From NCBI GenBank assembly GCA_002436405.1, contig DJLZ01000001.1, positions 930,048 through 994,047 on the forward strand: 64,000 nt of DNA, given 5' to 3'. Shown here in pieces: positions 25,928-34,038 of this stretch (positions are counted from its first letter, which is position 1; every line of letters begins with the position of its first letter). A program made the position numbers and the translations under genes. Source of the stretch: Proteobacteria bacterium UBA6503 (GTDB taxonomy: Bacteria > Pseudomonadota > Alphaproteobacteria > UBA1280 > UBA6503). A model generated the notes under the pieces. The model saw only the letters and a list, made by a program, of their open reading frames with translations. It did not search any database and had not been told where the DNA came from.

Positions 25928-28267
25928 TTACAAGTTTACTTCTTGTGAGAGTCGCGTAAATACTTGCTCGCCCGTGGTGGTGATTTCATCCAAAATCTTT
26001 TCCATCTTTTTGGGGCCTAGTGTTCGTTCAGTTTTAGCCTGAGCACAAATATCAACCAAGCGCTGCGAGCCAATAAACGCAGCCGAACCTGTTAATGAGT
26101 GGCAAGCCTCTTTAAAGAGGGTCTTATCCTTGTTCTCAACGGCTTTTTCTAGCTCGGTAAGGTCTTGGTCATACTTTTGCTTGAAAGCATTTAAAAGCTG
26201 CATCACACGCTCAAGGTCGTTGGTGCAAAAGTTGTTAAGCGAATCGAGCGAAATAAGCTCAGCATCCTGCTCTGTATCGTTTTGTGCGCCAAAGCCTACA
26301 GTGACTGAGTAGTATTTCTTGAGCATTTGCTCAAGCTCACGCAGCTGTAGGGGCTTTTGAATGTAAGCATTCATACCAGCATCTAAGCATTTTTCTTCGG
26401 TACCGTTATTGTCAGCTGTTAAGGCTACAATTACAGTTGGGGTAAGGTCGTTTAGTTCTTCTGTACGGCGGATTTCACGGGTTGCATCATAGCCGTTCAT
26501 TTTAGGCATGTGGCAATCCATAAAGATAAGGTTATAGGTTGGGTCCATCTGGAACTTGGCCACTGCGTCTAACCCGTTTTTAGCAATAGTGATGTTGTTT
26601 GCGCCAAAGCTTTGCAAATATTCCATGGCAACTTCTTGGTTGAAGCTATTGTCGTCAACCAGCATGATTTTCATGTCTTTCAGTGCGCCACGGCGTTCGG
26701 CTTTTTGGTCTTGCTTCTCTTTCAAGATGCGGGCCGTCTGTGCGTAGTAGCTTGCTAGGTCTTCTTCTGATGCTTCATCAAAGGCAAGTTCTACTGTAAA
26801 GATAGAGCCTTGCTTTTTACCTGGGATGTAATCAATCGTACCGCCCATAAGGGTTGTAAGGTGTTTTGCAATAGGCAAACCTAAGCCGGTCCCGCCGTAA
26901 ACCCGTGTTGTTGAGTCATCAGCTTGGGAGAATTTGTTGAAAATGGTGTCACGCTTTTTAAGGGGTACGCCAATGCCGTCATCTTCTACAACAAAGGTAA
27001 ACTTAAGCTTACTATTCTTTATTTCTTTATGAACAGTCAGTGAAACTGTGCCGTCTTTCGAGAATTTTACAGCGTTTGAAAGCAGGTTAAGCAATACACT
27101 GTTAAGCCTATGCTCATCCCCCATCACAATATGGTCTCTAGCTTCGTCTAAGTTGCTTTCAAATACGATGCCCTGTTTTGAAGCAACAGGCTGGATGGTT
27201 TCAGTCAAGAACGACAAGCTGTCATACAGGTTGAATGGGCGAACCTCAATGGTCAGGGCGTCTGCTTCAATCTTCGAGATATCTAGAATGTTATTCACCT
27301 GACCCAACAAAGCACGGGCTGCACGAATAACAATGTTCAGCTTTTTAGCAAGTTTGAAGGGCATTTGCTCAAAGGCAATCATCAGCTCAATATGGCCAAT
27401 AATACTGTTCAGCGGGGTGCGAAGCTCGTGGCTAATGTTGGCCAAAAAGTCATCTTTAGACTGGTTGGCTTTTTCAGCGGAAATCTTGGCTTTTTGTAGG
27501 TCGGCCGTACGCGCCAGAACTTTATGCTCAAGGTTGATTTGTGCTTCCTTAAGCTGCATGTTTAGGTTTCGCAGGTCAACAATTTGGTCTTCCACACGCT
27601 TGGTCAGCGGTCTAAAGATAAACAGTACCTCTAGCAGCAGCATAAATAGCGCCAATAGCATAATGCCTAGTTCGGTACGGCTAAAGTTAACAACAGCTGC
27701 TTCAGCCTCAGCCTCATATTGGGCCACAGCAGCATTAAGATCACGCAGAAGAGGGGCGTTGGCCTCGTTAATAATACTCTCAAATGCCTCTTGATGAATT
27801 TGCGGCTCGCCGAGACCAGTAGCAGATTCTTCATATGTATTAAGAAAGACCTTAGCATTGCTTAAAAAGCGTTTCATGCGGGCATCAAGGTTGCGAGGCT
27901 CATTGTAATAAAACTCTGATAATTGGCTGTTTTTAGAGCGTGCTTCTAGGTCGCTCAGCAATTCTTGATGATTTTCAGCCATTGTGTTAATCACTTGGCG
28001 AAGCTCAACGGCATAGCTGGGGCTGTGCTCAGATTTTGGTTCCGCTGCAATTTTTGAGCTAAACAAGGCAATCCGCTGCGAAAGCATACGTTGCTGACCA
28101 CTGATGTTAATGATGTAACCACTTTTTTTGGCAGCCTCAAGGTGGAGGTGAATGTATCCATAACTTGCCATTGCCGCAATGGCAACAATACTTACGGCAA
28201 GCATATAACTTTTTGTAATGCTGAGCCTTTGCAGGTTTTTGACTGATGGATGTGTGGCGTCGCTCAT
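25928..28267 (-). CDS. Hybrid histidine kinase, PilJ/NIT-like sensor, with receiver and HPt
   Basis: 779 residues from the ATG at 28267 (ribosome site AAGGA; the frame opens 51 bases earlier). Order: membrane helix, periplasmic four-helix domain with the PilJ-type motif INISGQQRMLSQRIALFSSK, second helix, coiled coil, HisKA with FLANISHELRTPLNSIIGH, HATPase with LLNLLSNAVKF, VEDDGIGVP and YGGTGLGLPI, receiver (MLVDDNSFNQE, IFMDCHMPKMNG, QKP), and HPt with CHSLTGSAAFIG. All phosphorelay residues are present. It is a paralogue of the kinase upstream, nearly identical in the kinase core but with a different sensor. The sensor family often binds nitrate/nitrite or transmits pilus signals. Confidence 0.88.
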   Translation of the reverse strand: MSDATHPSVKNLQRLSITKSYMLAVSIVAIAAMASYGYIHLHLEAAKKSGYIINISGQQRMLSQRIALFSSKIAAEPKSEHSPSYAVELRQVINTMAENHQELLSDLEARSKNSQLSEFYYNEPRNLDARMKRFLSNAKVFLNTYEESATGLGEPQIHQEAFESIINEANAPLLRDLNAAVAQYEAEAEAAVVNFSRTELGIMLLALFMLLLEVLFIFRPLTKRVEDQIVDLRNLNMQLKEAQINLEHKVLARTADLQKAKISAEKANQSKDDFLANISHELRTPLNSIIGHIELMIAFEQMPFKLAKKLNIVIRAARALLGQVNNILDISKIEADALTIEVRPFNLYDSLSFLTETIQPVASKQGIVFESNLDEARDHIVMGDEHRLNSVLLNLLSNAVKFSKDGTVSLTVHKEIKNSKLKFTFVVEDDGIGVPLKKRDTIFNKFSQADDSTTRVYGGTGLGLPIAKHLTTLMGGTIDYIPGKKQGSIFTVELAFDEASEEDLASYYAQTARILKEKQDQKAERRGALKDMKIMLVDDNSFNQEVAMEYLQSFGANNITIAKNGLDAVAKFQMDPTYNLIFMDCHMPKMNGYDATREIRRTEELNDLTPTVIVALTADNNGTEEKCLDAGMNAYIQKPLQLRELEQMLKKYYSVTVGFGAQNDTEQDAELISLDSLNNFCTNDLERVMQLLNAFKQKYDQDLTELEKAVENKDKTLFKEACHSLTGSAAFIGSQRLVDICAQAKTERTLGPKKMEKILDEITTTGEQVFTRLSQEVNL

Positions 28268-28353
28268 CAATGTAATCCTTAAATTAGTATTTAGTTCTTC
28301 ACATAATACAATGGTCATTAACTCTTAAACCATATGTAAATGAGAAAAAGTTT

Positions 28354-31257
28354 TTAGCGCACCTTGTCTAGGTAGGCGTAAATCTCGTCACCAACCTCTT
28401 GGATGGCAGCCAAGGTTTTGCGCATTTTCGCTTCAGAAACTTTGCTTTCTTCTTTAATTGGTTTGCAAATGGCAACCAGCTTTTCGGCACCGATAAAGGC
28501 AGCCGACCCTTTAAGGGAGTGGCAGGTTGCAGCAAAAGCTTCGCTGTCTTTTTTCTTCAAAGCTTTTTCAAGTGCTTCAAGGTCTTGTTCAAACTTCTCT
28601 TTAAACGCGTCGATAAGGCTATCTAGACGGTCCATATCGTTACCGCAGTAGCTTGTAAGCATATCAAGGTTAGCAATTTCGTTGTTATCCGTTACGTCAA
28701 CGGCTGAAGGGGCCTCAAGCTCAACGTTGCAGTAGAGACTTAGAACTTTCTTAAGCTCTTGTAGGGTAAGTGGCTTACGCAAGACGGCATTCATGCCAGC
28801 TTCAGCACACTTTTCATCAATGTTGGTGGCATCTGCCGTCAGCGCCACGATAATGGCGGGCTTATGGTTAATGCTTGCTTCAAAGTCACGGATGTTTTTA
28901 GTTGCGTCATACCCGTTCATTTTAGGCATGTGGCAATCCATAAAGATCAGGTCATAGTTTTGGTTTTGATCGTAGAGAGCCAAAGCCTCCAAGCCGTCAT
29001 TGGCAATTGAAACATGTTGTGCGCCAAAACTACGCAGATACTCAGCGGCAACCTCTTGGTTAAAGGTGTTATCGTCCGCAATCATGATGCGCATATTGGC
29101 AAAGGTGTTTTTGTCGCCCTTGGTTTTTTTGTCTTGGTGTTTATCCAGAATGCGTGTGGTTTGGGTGTAGTAACTTGCCAAATCTTCAGCCGAGGCTTCT
29201 TCTAGCTGTACGATAACCTCAAAGCGTGAACCACCCTTAGTACGTGGTGAATAGTTAATTGTACCATTCATCAGTTGGGTCAGGTGTTTGGCAATCGGCA
29301 GACCAAGGCCAGTACCGCCATAAATACGGGTTGTTGAATCATCTGCTTGGGCAAATTTTTCAAACACGCGGCTGCGTTTTTCTAGAGGGATGCCCACACC
29401 GTCATCTTCCACAATAAAGGTCAGTTGCACATGGTTTGCAACAAGGTCTTTGCGTACAACAAGGCTTACGCCACCTTTTGGCGTAAACTTAATCGCGTTA
29501 GAGAGCAGGTTGAGCAAAATGCTCATCAGGCGGTGCTCATCGCCAAGAGCCACAAGGCCAGATACATCTTCGTAGAAGGCTTTAAACGTAATGCCTTTCT
29601 TTGAGGCCATCGGCTGAATGGTTGACTCTACCAAGCGCATGGTCTCAGTAACATCAAACGGGCGGATTTCAAGTTTTAGGGCATTGGCCTCAATCTTTGA
29701 AATATCCAAGATGTTATTCACCTGGCCCAACAGCACATTGGCTGACTTATGAACAGCACTTAGCTTTTTAGCAATCTTGAATGGGATTTTCTCAAACGAA
29801 ATCATCAACTCAACATGCCCAATAATGCTGTTAAGTGGTGTGCGAAGCTCGTGGCTCATGTTTGCCAAAAAGTCGTCTTTGGCACGGCTAGCGGCTAGAG
29901 CCTTTTCTTTCTCACGGTTTAGTTGGGTTACCTCGTTAAAGTAAATCAGCAGGCTCTTTTCTTTACCTGTTTGGCTAGTAACGGTACGAATAAAAGCGCG
30001 GCCATCATCTAGCTCAATCTGTTCTTCAATATCAACGAGGTAGCCTTCATGAAGCTCTATCATCTTTTGCTCAATGCCCACCATAGCAGGGTGGTTCATA
30101 CCCAGTTTGCGTAGGTCGGGGAATACTTTCTGCTTTGCCTTGTTGCTGTAGCGGATTTGGGCAGGTACACCACTTACCGTTACAATTGGCTGAATACTGT
30201 TATCAGGTAGGGCAGCAAGCTCAATGATTTTGTCTTCATAGTTCATTGATTTTTTAAGGAATAAGAACAGACCAATAGAAATCAATAAACCAAGCGCCAA
30301 GAAGCCGTATGAAAACAGAGGGCTTTCAGGCAGGTGGATTTGATCCGTGGCGCCCCAAACAATGGTCCATGTTTTATCAGAGGCCTGCATGGTCGTCTGG
30401 TGCTTGTATTCGCTGTTCTTAGCAAATTTGGTTTGCGACTTATAAATCAGGTTTGTTGGGTCTATCTCACCATCGTAAATAGCAAAGGCAAGTTGTTCTC
30501 GTAGTTCAGCACTAAAGCCTGAAAGCAAGTTTTTGCCAATAAACGGGGCGTATACCCAACCTTCAATGCTTTTGCGGCGCTCTTCAACGGTGGTCGGCAT
30601 TTCGCCGTGGCCGTAGTATGGCAGTAGCATCAAGAAGCCTGGCGTGCGCTCATGGTCTTGGACGAGTTGAATAATCTTAGTCAGGGTCGGTACGCCTTGG
30701 TCACGTGCTTTTTCGGCGGCGGCACGGCGGTTGGCTTCAAACCCAATATCTAGCCCAACAGCCTCTTTGTTACGGCTAATAGGCAGGATGTATTTAATAA
30801 TAAACTTATCTTTAAAGCGTGTTTTAGGGTGGTTTGTAAACTCAGCCCATGGGTATTCCCCCTTGGCGGCAACGCTAGGGTGGTCTTTAAGGTCCTGCAC
30901 GATGTTACGGCGCGTTTGTTCAAGGTAGCTGTTGAGGTTTTCTTCTCGAACATAGTCAATATAACCAACACCGCTAATACCGGTTAGAACTTCTTCAACG
31001 TTAATGGTGTCGGTGTATGTGATCCAGTCAGCAAGGGTTACGTGTTCACTTGCTCTGAAAACACTTAAACCCGCCAAAAGCGATTGCTCATAGAGGGTAT
31101 AGCGGTTCTTTACTTGTAATTCAGTCTGGGAAACAAGGTCATCGAAGTAGGCTTGGTTAGCATCAGCAGCCGAGCGATAAACGCTCGCAAATGCGAGTAA
31201 TGTAATAATGAGGCCCAGCCCGAGGGCAATAAAGGGGGCACGCCTAAGATCCGACAC
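28354..31257 (-). CDS. Hybrid histidine kinase with CHASE sensor, receiver and HPt
   Basis: 967 residues. An N-terminal membrane helix, a large periplasmic CHASE-type domain (ASEHVTLADWITYTDTINVE, GISGVGYIDYV, about residues 40-300), a second helix near 320 (SYGFLALGLLISIGLFLFL), a PAS-like linker (LPDNSIQPIVTVSGVPAQIR), HisKA ([19 protein letters not shown]), HATPase (LLNLLSNAIKF, VEDDGVGIP, YGGTGLGLPI), receiver (MIADDNTFNQE, IFMDCHMPKMNG, RKPLT) and HPt (CHSLKGSAAFIG). All phospho-transfer residues are intact. CHASE domains sense small molecules outside the inner membrane. First gene of the kinase-kinase-regulator cluster. Confidence 0.88.
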   Translation of the reverse strand: MSDLRRAPFIALGLGLIITLLAFASVYRSAADANQAYFDDLVSQTELQVKNRYTLYEQSLLAGLSVFRASEHVTLADWITYTDTINVEEVLTGISGVGYIDYVREENLNSYLEQTRRNIVQDLKDHPSVAAKGEYPWAEFTNHPKTRFKDKFIIKYILPISRNKEAVGLDIGFEANRRAAAEKARDQGVPTLTKIIQLVQDHERTPGFLMLLPYYGHGEMPTTVEERRKSIEGWVYAPFIGKNLLSGFSAELREQLAFAIYDGEIDPTNLIYKSQTKFAKNSEYKHQTTMQASDKTWTIVWGATDQIHLPESPLFSYGFLALGLLISIGLFLFLKKSMNYEDKIIELAALPDNSIQPIVTVSGVPAQIRYSNKAKQKVFPDLRKLGMNHPAMVGIEQKMIELHEGYLVDIEEQIELDDGRAFIRTVTSQTGKEKSLLIYFNEVTQLNREKEKALAASRAKDDFLANMSHELRTPLNSIIGHVELMISFEKIPFKIAKKLSAVHKSANVLLGQVNNILDISKIEANALKLEIRPFDVTETMRLVESTIQPMASKKGITFKAFYEDVSGLVALGDEHRLMSILLNLLSNAIKFTPKGGVSLVVRKDLVANHVQLTFIVEDDGVGIPLEKRSRVFEKFAQADDSTTRIYGGTGLGLPIAKHLTQLMNGTINYSPRTKGGSRFEVIVQLEEASAEDLASYYTQTTRILDKHQDKKTKGDKNTFANMRIMIADDNTFNQEVAAEYLRSFGAQHVSIANDGLEALALYDQNQNYDLIFMDCHMPKMNGYDATKNIRDFEASINHKPAIIVALTADATNIDEKCAEAGMNAVLRKPLTLQELKKVLSLYCNVELEAPSAVDVTDNNEIANLDMLTSYCGNDMDRLDSLIDAFKEKFEQDLEALEKALKKKDSEAFAATCHSLKGSAAFIGAEKLVAICKPIKEESKVSEAKMRKTLAAIQEVGDEIYAYLDKVR

Positions 31258-31388
31258 TTCTGATCACCTATTTTTATAATGGTATTGTTGTATGAGCGCA
31301 GAGTTAGACTTTTATGATGCCGAGCAATAATGTTACCTGTCAACCAAACTGAACCTCAGTGCGCCATCTGGCCGATGTGGTGTTGCAG

Positions 31389-31416
31389 TAAAGCCCCCTA
31401 CATTGAGGGGGCTTTA
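31389..31416 (-). terminator. Terminator after the general stress protein gene
   Basis: TAAAGCCCCCT and GAGGGGGCTTTA pair around a five-base loop just past the minus-strand stop at 31436. The T tract is short but the stem is strong. Confidence 0.7.
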
Positions 31417-31435
31417 AACTGTGGCTTGAGGGGTA

Positions 31436-31930
31436 TTACGCGGCTACGTTGTAGGCGTCTTCTTTCTCAAGAATTTTCTCAACAGCGTCGTGCTGCTCTT
31501 TATCCTTACATTTTACTGCAAGTAGGGCAGAGCCTTGCTTTACTTCTTTTTCGTAAATCTTGGCTTCGTGCTCGTTAATACCGCTACCAATAAGTGCACC
31601 TAGTAGGGCACCTGTAGTTGCACCACCAGCAGCACCAAATGTAGCACTTACGGCTGTACCAAATACCACAAGGTTAACACCAGGGATAGTTAGTACGCTT
31701 GCGCCAGCAAGGGCACCAAGCACAACACCAGCTAGACCACCAACTGTGGCACCTGCTGCAAAGCCTTCAGGGGCTTTTGATGATTCTTCAATACCAAATG
31801 TATTGCCGCGGGTTTCGTCGGTTAGAATCAGGCTAATGTCTTTATCTTTAACGCCGAGCTCTTCGAGTTGACGTAGGGTCGACTCAACAGCGTGACGTGT
31901 TTTAAATGTAGCTGTTACTAAGTTTGACAT
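31436..31930 (-). CDS. General stress protein 17M-like (YflT/DUF1269-type) glycine-rich protein
   Basis: 164 residues. An N-terminal ferredoxin-like segment (LVTATFKTRHAVESTLRQLE, VKDKDISLILTDE) resembles the GSP17M/YflT domain. The centre (residues about 50-120) is an Ala/Gly-rich region of two GxxxG-type helices (VGGLAGVVLGALAGAS, GAAGGATTGALLGALIGSG) that may insert in the membrane, and the C-terminus returns to a soluble repeat (EKEVKQGSALLAVKCKDKEQ). Many bacterial proteins of this type are stress-induced. A GGAAC-N17-GTT promoter about 55 bases upstream supports EcfG control. Confidence 0.75.
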   Translation of the reverse strand: MSNLVTATFKTRHAVESTLRQLEELGVKDKDISLILTDETRGNTFGIEESSKAPEGFAAGATVGGLAGVVLGALAGASVLTIPGVNLVVFGTAVSATFGAAGGATTGALLGALIGSGINEHEAKIYEKEVKQGSALLAVKCKDKEQHDAVEKILEKEDAYNVAA

Positions 31931-31983
31931 GGGGGTGTCTCCTTAAAAAGTTGTTATTGTTCTCAATTTCTTGACACTGAACA

Positions 31984-32008
31984 AACAAACAACCGCCCAA
32001 AAAGTTCC
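31984..32008 (-). promoter_or_regulatory. EcfG-type general stress promoter (31436-31930 gene)
   Basis: Minus strand: GGAAC, 16 bases, TGTT (equivalently N17-GTT), 54 bases upstream of the general stress protein start. Confidence 0.6.
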
Positions 32009-32063
32009 GCATAAAGTTTTACATAAAGCTTAGGATATAAGAATGGTATATACATACGAAAGG

Positions 32064-32141
32064 CGCCCATAAAGTTGCATTTAAGGGGAGAGCGTCGTTG
32101 AAACGCCCCTTAAAAGGGTTACAACCTTATGGGCATTTTTA
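32064..32141 (+). ncRNA. Candidate small RNA or leader with intrinsic terminator
   Basis: A long nested hairpin: GCCCATAA (32065-32072) pairs perfectly with TTATGGGC (32127-32134), GTTG with CAAC inside it, then TTTAAGGGG (32080-32088) pairs perfectly with CCCCTTAAA (32106-32114), with a small CGT/ACG tip. TTTTT follows at 32136. The site lies between divergent genes, so it is not the terminator of either. No known RNA family is recognised. It could be an independent small RNA or part of a leader. The upstream -10/-35 is not clear. Confidence 0.45.
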
Positions 32142-32169
32142 ATGTTAGCAGCTATAAGTGGTTAAATTT

Positions 32170-32189
32170 AACTGTTAGTTTTGACAGGT
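32170..32189 (+). promoter_or_regulatory. lux-box-like dyad overlapping a promoter of the luxR gene
   Basis: AACTGT-N8-ACAGGT has the 20-base length of the classical lux box (ACCTGT-N8-ACAGGT) with one mismatch in the left half. It covers a TTGACA -35 element (32181-32186); TATTGA 16 bases on is a possible -10. A site over the -35 suggests autorepression rather than activation. Confidence 0.45.
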
Positions 32190-32247
32190 GGGTCAAAATA
32201 ACTTATTGAGTTGAGTTACAAATTTTAGACGAGGCCACAAGCTTACT

Positions 32248-32976
32248 ATGAATACGCCCGTATACGAATTTATCGATAAAGCTCAGTATTGTAATAATAT
32301 TGAAGAGCTTTGCTCGCTTGTCGAAAAGGTGCTTCATAATATGGGCTTCAGTCAGTGGGCGTATGAAACTAAGGTTGATACCCCCATGGGTGAACAACAA
32401 CACTTTTTTCATAAATTCCCTGAAAAATGGGTTGAATACTACATGGCAGAAAACTGCTTTGATGTTGACCCCGTGGTTCTAGAGGGCAAAAAACTCAACA
32501 CGCCATTTCAGTGGACGCATATCTACCCGAAAGACCTTCCTAAAGAGCGTCAAGACTACCTAGCCCTGTCACGCGAGCATGGTATGCACGACGGTGTGGC
32601 TGTGCCCATCCCGCAAGCGGGTGGCCGTAAGAGCATATTTTCAATTACCGGATACGAAAATAAAACCGATATTACCCACGCTGTGGAAGATAAGCACCAG
32701 CACCTTATTAGTATTGCCTGTGCCTTCCACGCTATCGCCGCTGACTTTATTCGTGATGATGCTGTGCGCACGCCACAAAACCCCCTGACTGAGCGCGAGC
32801 GTGAATGTGTGGTATGGACGGCAAAGGGTAAAACCTCTTGGGAGATTTCTTAGATTCTAAACATCGCCGAGCGTACGGTTATTTTTCACCTCAATAACTC
32901 GCGCCGCAAAGTTGGGGCCTCAAATAAATACCAGCTGGTTGTTGAGTGCGTTAAAAACGCTTACGTACAGGTGTAG
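32248..32976 (+). pseudogene. Solo LuxR-family quorum-sensing regulator interrupted by an in-frame amber codon
   Basis: Reading frame 32248-32853 gives 201 residues and stops at TAG (32851-32853) inside the helix-turn-helix; the same frame continues open for 40 more codons (ILNIAERTVIFHLNNSRRKV, then SNKYQLVVECVKNAYVQV) to a second TAG at 32976, completing a normal 242-residue LuxR protein. The autoinducer-binding domain keeps the usual residues: Trp and Tyr in EKWVEYYM, Asp-Pro in DVDPVV, Trp in FQWTHI and Gly in HDGVAVPI. The break separates WEIS from ILNIAERTV, so the truncated protein could bind ligand but not DNA. No luxI is in the window. Recent inactivation, sequencing error or amber readthrough are the options. 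Confidence 0.85.
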
Positions 32977-33098
32977 CTATTCTGGTGTAGCTATCCTGAC
33001 TGGGCCTTTCTAATCTATTAGCCGTTTCGGTGAATTTATGATAATTAAGATGCATAATTTTTAGTTATCTTCATCCTCTTTTTCAAAAGGAAATACCA

Positions 33099-33764
33099 AT
33101 GGGCGATTTGTCCTGGTTACTTGAAGGCGTTGCCACGCTTGCAGCTTCACCGATGTTGGTGGGCTTTATTGTGGCATGCTTGCTTACCATTATCCCTGGC
33201 CCGATGAACGCCATCGTCATCGAGCAAACAATCAAAAAAGGGCCTGTTGCAGGGCTGCGTATCTCAATCGGTAACAGTTTTGGCGTTGGCACGGCCGCGT
33301 TTATTTCGTGTTTGCCGTTTTTGTTTGGCGCTGCTTGGCTTGCCACTTGGCTTGAGGCCAATGCCTTTTGGGCCTTGCTTGCTACAGCTGTGATGCTGCT
33401 TGTGATTGGCGTGCATATGTTTACCCAAAAGGCAAAAGATGCTACTCCCAAAAAGCCTGATATGGGCTACCCCTTATGGGCGTATTTTTATACGGCCATT
33501 TATCCGGGGAACATCCTGACATTTTCGGCCTTGGTTGCCGCGATGCAGTTGGGCGGTAGTTTGCAAACAACCATGCAGGCCTTGTGGCTTGTTGCTGGCT
33601 TTGTGCTTGGTGCCGCTGTGGGTTGGTCGGGGTATTTACTGCTCTTGCTGAAATTCCACAAGAAGATGTCCCCCAAGCTTTTGATGTGGATGCGCAAGGT
33701 GTTGGCGGGCCTGGTTATCATACTGGCGCTGCTGATGTTCATCCCGATTATACACCTCTCTTAA
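33099..33764 (+). CDS. LysE-family exporter
   Basis: 221 residues with six predicted membrane helices. The family motif is near the N-terminus: TIIPGPMNAIVIEQTIKKG followed by AGLRISIGNSFGVG. LysE/RhtB proteins export amino acids such as lysine, arginine, threonine or homoserine lactone. The pair of Pro in the third/fourth helix region (YTAIYPGNILTFSALV) is also typical. Substrate cannot be told. The ATG follows AAAAGGAAATACCA. It starts 122 bases after the end of the broken luxR gene; a functional link is not evident. Confidence 0.8.
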   Translation: MGDLSWLLEGVATLAASPMLVGFIVACLLTIIPGPMNAIVIEQTIKKGPVAGLRISIGNSFGVGTAAFISCLPFLFGAAWLATWLEANAFWALLATAVMLLVIGVHMFTQKAKDATPKKPDMGYPLWAYFYTAIYPGNILTFSALVAAMQLGGSLQTTMQALWLVAGFVLGAAVGWSGYLLLLLKFHKKMSPKLLMWMRKVLAGLVIILALLMFIPIIHLS

Positions 33765-33772
33765 CGCATTGA

Positions 33773-33797
33773 ACCCCTGGCTTTATGCCGGGGGTTT
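33773..33797 (+). terminator. Terminator after the LysE-family gene
   Basis: ACCCCTGGC-TTTAT-GCCGGGGGT followed by TTTTTC, nine bases past the stop. The remaining gap to 34038 is AT-rich and shows nothing else I can support. Confidence 0.82.
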
Positions 33798-34038
33798 TTC
33801 TTTCGTAGTGCATACAACTATGGGTAATAATGTATGTATAAAATATGATGTATGTTGGGCATTAACAAAAACTGTCAATTACCCGTAAATTTAAATTTTT
33901 ACTAATAAACATAAAGAGGTAAATAATGTTTGATGGGTACTATGTTTAATATGACGTATATATGCAATACAACCTATAAGAGTTCTTTGGTTAAGCCCTT
34001 TATTCTGCGCAGTTTCTGGCGTGGGGAGTGTTCTTAAT

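Noticed and set aside
32064..32141. Reading the nested hairpin as the terminator of the stress gene at 31436-31930.
   Set aside because: That gene is on the other strand and runs away from the hairpin; it has its own terminator at 31389-31416.
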